Below are positions 5,907 through 7,841 of a DNA stretch of 7,841 bases, in pieces; position 1 is the stretch's first letter; each line of letters starts with the position of its first letter. The DNA is from CAZTWC01 sp964617105 [NCBI: uncultured Myxococcia bacterium]. GTDB lineage: Bacteria; CAZTWC01. The notes under the pieces were generated by a model that worked only from the letters and a program-made list of their open reading frames with translations, was not told the DNA's origin and ran no database searches. The DNA is taken from contig CAZTWC010000170.1 of the NCBI GenBank assembly GCA_964617105.1, positions 1 to 7,841 of the forward strand. Direction: 5' to 3'. Both the position numbers and the translations under genes were made by a program.

Positions 5907-7841
5907 ATGTTTCAAATCGATTGTTTTAGAGCATCCTCTTCTTATGCTCATTTAAAAGATATTCTCCCGGAGCCACTCCATCCTTTGGAAGATTTGGCGA
6001 TGAACTTGTGGTGGTCCTGGAATGGACGTTCCATCCGATTGATGGAAAACATTTGTCCTGAACTTTGGGAAAAGGAGGGTCATAATCCGGTAAAAATTAT
6101 CAGAAATATGGAACCGGGCCAATTGGACCGATTAGCGGAAGATAAAACCTTTATCCGCGAAATGATGGTGGTTTATCAAGGTCTTAACCACTATCTAACC
6201 CATAAAAATACCTGGTATAACCGCCAGGGTTTCGGTCAACTCAAAGGTCCTATAGCCTATTTTTCCGCAGAATTTGGTATTCACGAATCTTTTCCTATCT
6301 ACGCCGGCGGCCTGGGGATTTTGGCTGGTGACCATCTTAAATCTGCCAGCGACGTAGGAATTCCCATGATAGGAGTCGGTCTTTTATATCGTCAAGGATA
6401 TTTAGTGCAGAGGTTAGACAAAGATGGACAGCAGCACTCCAGCCAAACCAATTCCAATTTTCGAAATTTGCCCACCTTACCGGTAAAAGATCATCGCGGA
6501 TGTGATTTGATGGTCAAAATCGAAATTAACGGCCGTATGGTGCATGCCAGACTATGGTACTCTGACGTGGGTAGAATAAAATTACTCATGCTTGATACCG
6601 ACCATGAATTAAACGAAGCCAGAGACAGAAAAATAACCAAGCAACTATACGGCGGCGACAATGAAACCCGTCTCTCCCAGGAGATATTACTGGGAATGGG
6701 CGGTATTAAGGCCTTACGCAAATTGGATGTTGTCCCAGATATCTACCATATTAACGAAGGTCACGCTGCTTTTTTAAATTTGGAACGGCTCCACTATTTG
6801 ATCAGGGAATACTATTACTCTCTTGAAGATGCTGTTAAGGTGGTTAACTCCGGAACTGTCTTTACCACCCACACTCCAGTACCGGCCGGCCACGACAAGT
6901 TTCCCCAGCAGATGATGCAGCGAAACTTTAAAAATTATTGCCATAATTTGAACATCGAATTCAATAACTTAATGAAATTGGGTCAGGAATCGTCAGTAAA
7001 ACCGGAATCTTCTTTCAACATGACCATTCTGGCTCTGCGAACCGCTAAATTGGCCAATGGAGTCAGTAAACTCCATTCTGAAGTATCTCAGGCCATGTTT
7101 CAAAAAATTTACCAGACCAAATACCCCAAAGATGTTCCCATTACCTATATAACTAATGGCGTACATCCTTCTACCTGGATAGCAGAAGAGTTAAAAAACC
7201 TTTACGATCGCTACCTGCCCTATGACTGGTATGACAAAATAACTTCTCCCAATGTCTGGTCGCAAGTTAACAATATTCCCAATGAGGAGTTGTGGGATGT
7301 TCATTGCCTATTAAAAAACAGACTGGTTGAATACTCCCGAAAAAATTATGCCCGACACATGAAGCAAATAGACAAGCCAATAAAAAAAAGGGCCTTAGAT
7401 AAAATTCTAAACCCGGATGCACTTACCATCGGTTTTGCCCGTCGTTTTGCACCATACAAACGCGCTACTCTGCTACTTAAAGAAAAAAATCGGTTAATCA
7501 ATCTTTTAAACGATCCTGAACATCCATTGCAGTTTATTTTTTCCGGAAAAGCGCATCCCCGTGACCTTCAAGGACAAAGTTTACTAAAAGAGTTGTACCA
7601 GTTTTCTAAACGCCCCAAGGTGAAAGGCAAAATAATCTTTCTGGAAAATTACAACATTGACGTGGCCCGATTCCTGGTTCAAGGGGTTGATATTTGGCTC
7701 AATACTCCCATCCGCCCCATGGAAGCCAGCGGTACCAGTGGAGAAAAAGCAGGAATGAACGGTATTTTAAATTTCAGCATCTTGGATGGCTGGTGGCCGG
7801 AATGTGCCGAACATGGTAAAAATGGCTGGAATATAGGCACC
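5907..7841 (+). CDS. glgP: Alpha-glucan (glycogen/maltodextrin) phosphorylase, GT35, DUF3417 type, 3' end cut off
   Basis: The enzyme releases glucose-1-phosphate from alpha-1,4-glucans with phosphate and pyridoxal phosphate, acting in the cytoplasm on storage glycogen or maltodextrins. The frame is open for 645 codons to the right edge, so the C-terminus is missing; full proteins of this branch are usually about 700-870 residues. The N-terminus shows the DUF3417 signature (LAMNLWWSWNGR, then LWEKEGHNPVK). Core motifs follow in family order: AEFGI (121-125), YAGGLGILAGDHLKSASDVG (132-151), NEGHAAF (283-289), THTPVPAGHD (321-330), NGVH (417-420), GFARRFAPYKR (509-519), SGKAHPRD (546-553) and ASGTSGEKAGMNG (607-619). 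Lys614 in the last is the expected PLP-binding lysine, and LDGWW follows. No catalytic motif is lost and no frameshift is seen. This is the Thermotoga/TIGR02094-like branch, distinct from E. coli MalP/GlgP. An in-frame stop at 5883-5885 limits upstream extension; no Shine-Dalgarno sequence precedes the ATG. Confidence 0.95.
   Translation, partial: MFQIDCFRASSSYAHLKDILPEPLHPLEDLAMNLWWSWNGRSIRLMENICPELWEKEGHNPVKIIRNMEPGQLDRLAEDKTFIREMMVVYQGLNHYLTHKNTWYNRQGFGQLKGPIAYFSAEFGIHESFPIYAGGLGILAGDHLKSASDVGIPMIGVGLLYRQGYLVQRLDKDGQQHSSQTNSNFRNLPTLPVKDHRGCDLMVKIEINGRMVHARLWYSDVGRIKLLMLDTDHELNEARDRKITKQLYGGDNETRLSQEILLGMGGIKALRKLDVVPDIYHINEGHAAFLNLERLHYLIREYYYSLEDAVKVVNSGTVFTTHTPVPAGHDKFPQQMMQRNFKNYCHNLNIEFNNLMKLGQESSVKPESSFNMTILALRTAKLANGVSKLHSEVSQAMFQKIYQTKYPKDVPITYITNGVHPSTWIAEELKNLYDRYLPYDWYDKITSPNVWSQVNNIPNEELWDVHCLLKNRLVEYSRKNYARHMKQIDKPIKKRALDKILNPDALTIGFARRFAPYKRATLLLKEKNRLINLLNDPEHPLQFIFSGKAHPRDLQGQSLLKELYQFSKRPKVKGKIIFLENYNIDVARFLVQGVDIWLNTPIRPMEASGTSGEKAGMNGILNFSILDGWWPECAEHGKNGWNIGT

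Noticed and set aside
6491-6721. Minus-strand 76-codon open frame
   Set aside because: Antisense to the core of the phosphorylase, whose motifs are intact throughout this stretch. The other short frame at 4924-5115 is rejected likewise as antisense to the TPR gene.

Overview
The window suggests an AT-rich, flagellated Gram-negative (diderm) bacterium. It carries stator genes (motA, motB), the flagellar export protein fliJ, a lipoprotein with a Cys-rich motif plus an Asp-Ala-Gly-rich linker, and a bacterial alpha-glucan phosphorylase of the DUF3417 type. The lipoprotein style (a C-x5-C-x5-C-x4-C segment, a DAG-type linker, then beta-rich repeats) is one I associate from memory with Myxococcota and other former deltaproteobacteria. 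That placement is an inference; no rRNA or marker gene is present.

Layout. Positions 1-1454 (minus) hold the N-terminal 484 residues of a large repeat-containing surface lipoprotein that runs off the left edge. Positions 1540-3580 (minus) hold a co-oriented cluster, read right to left: a 164-residue membrane-anchored coiled-coil protein with a SwrB/DUF2802-like C-terminus, motA, then motB, with gaps of 49 and 54 nt. The lipoprotein follows motB after 85 nt and has its own strong ribosome binding site, so it may or may not share the transcript. fliJ (3689-4135, plus) is divergent from the cluster and separated from it by a 108-nt intergenic region with a good sigma70-like promoter reading toward fliJ. 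A 555-residue membrane-anchored TPR protein (4161-5828, minus) converges on fliJ with a 25-nt gap. It is divergent from the alpha-glucan phosphorylase gene (5907 to the right edge, plus). The 78-nt region between them appears to hold two back-to-back promoters sharing one -10 region.

Functionally, the middle of the window is a flagellar island. MotA/MotB form the ion-driven stator, FliJ works with the FliI ATPase in flagellar protein export, and the SwrB-like protein may act on export-apparatus assembly or regulation. The phosphorylase belongs to storage-glucan breakdown and is unrelated to motility. The TPR protein and the lipoprotein have no assignable specific function. I saw no tRNA, rRNA, CRISPR array, transposase, att site or origin. 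Coding density is high and no stretch over 300 bases lacks a gene. I found no convincing new multi-gene system. The observations most worth checking are the SwrB-like gene next to the stator genes, the isolated fliJ, the repeat lipoprotein and the shared-core divergent promoters.
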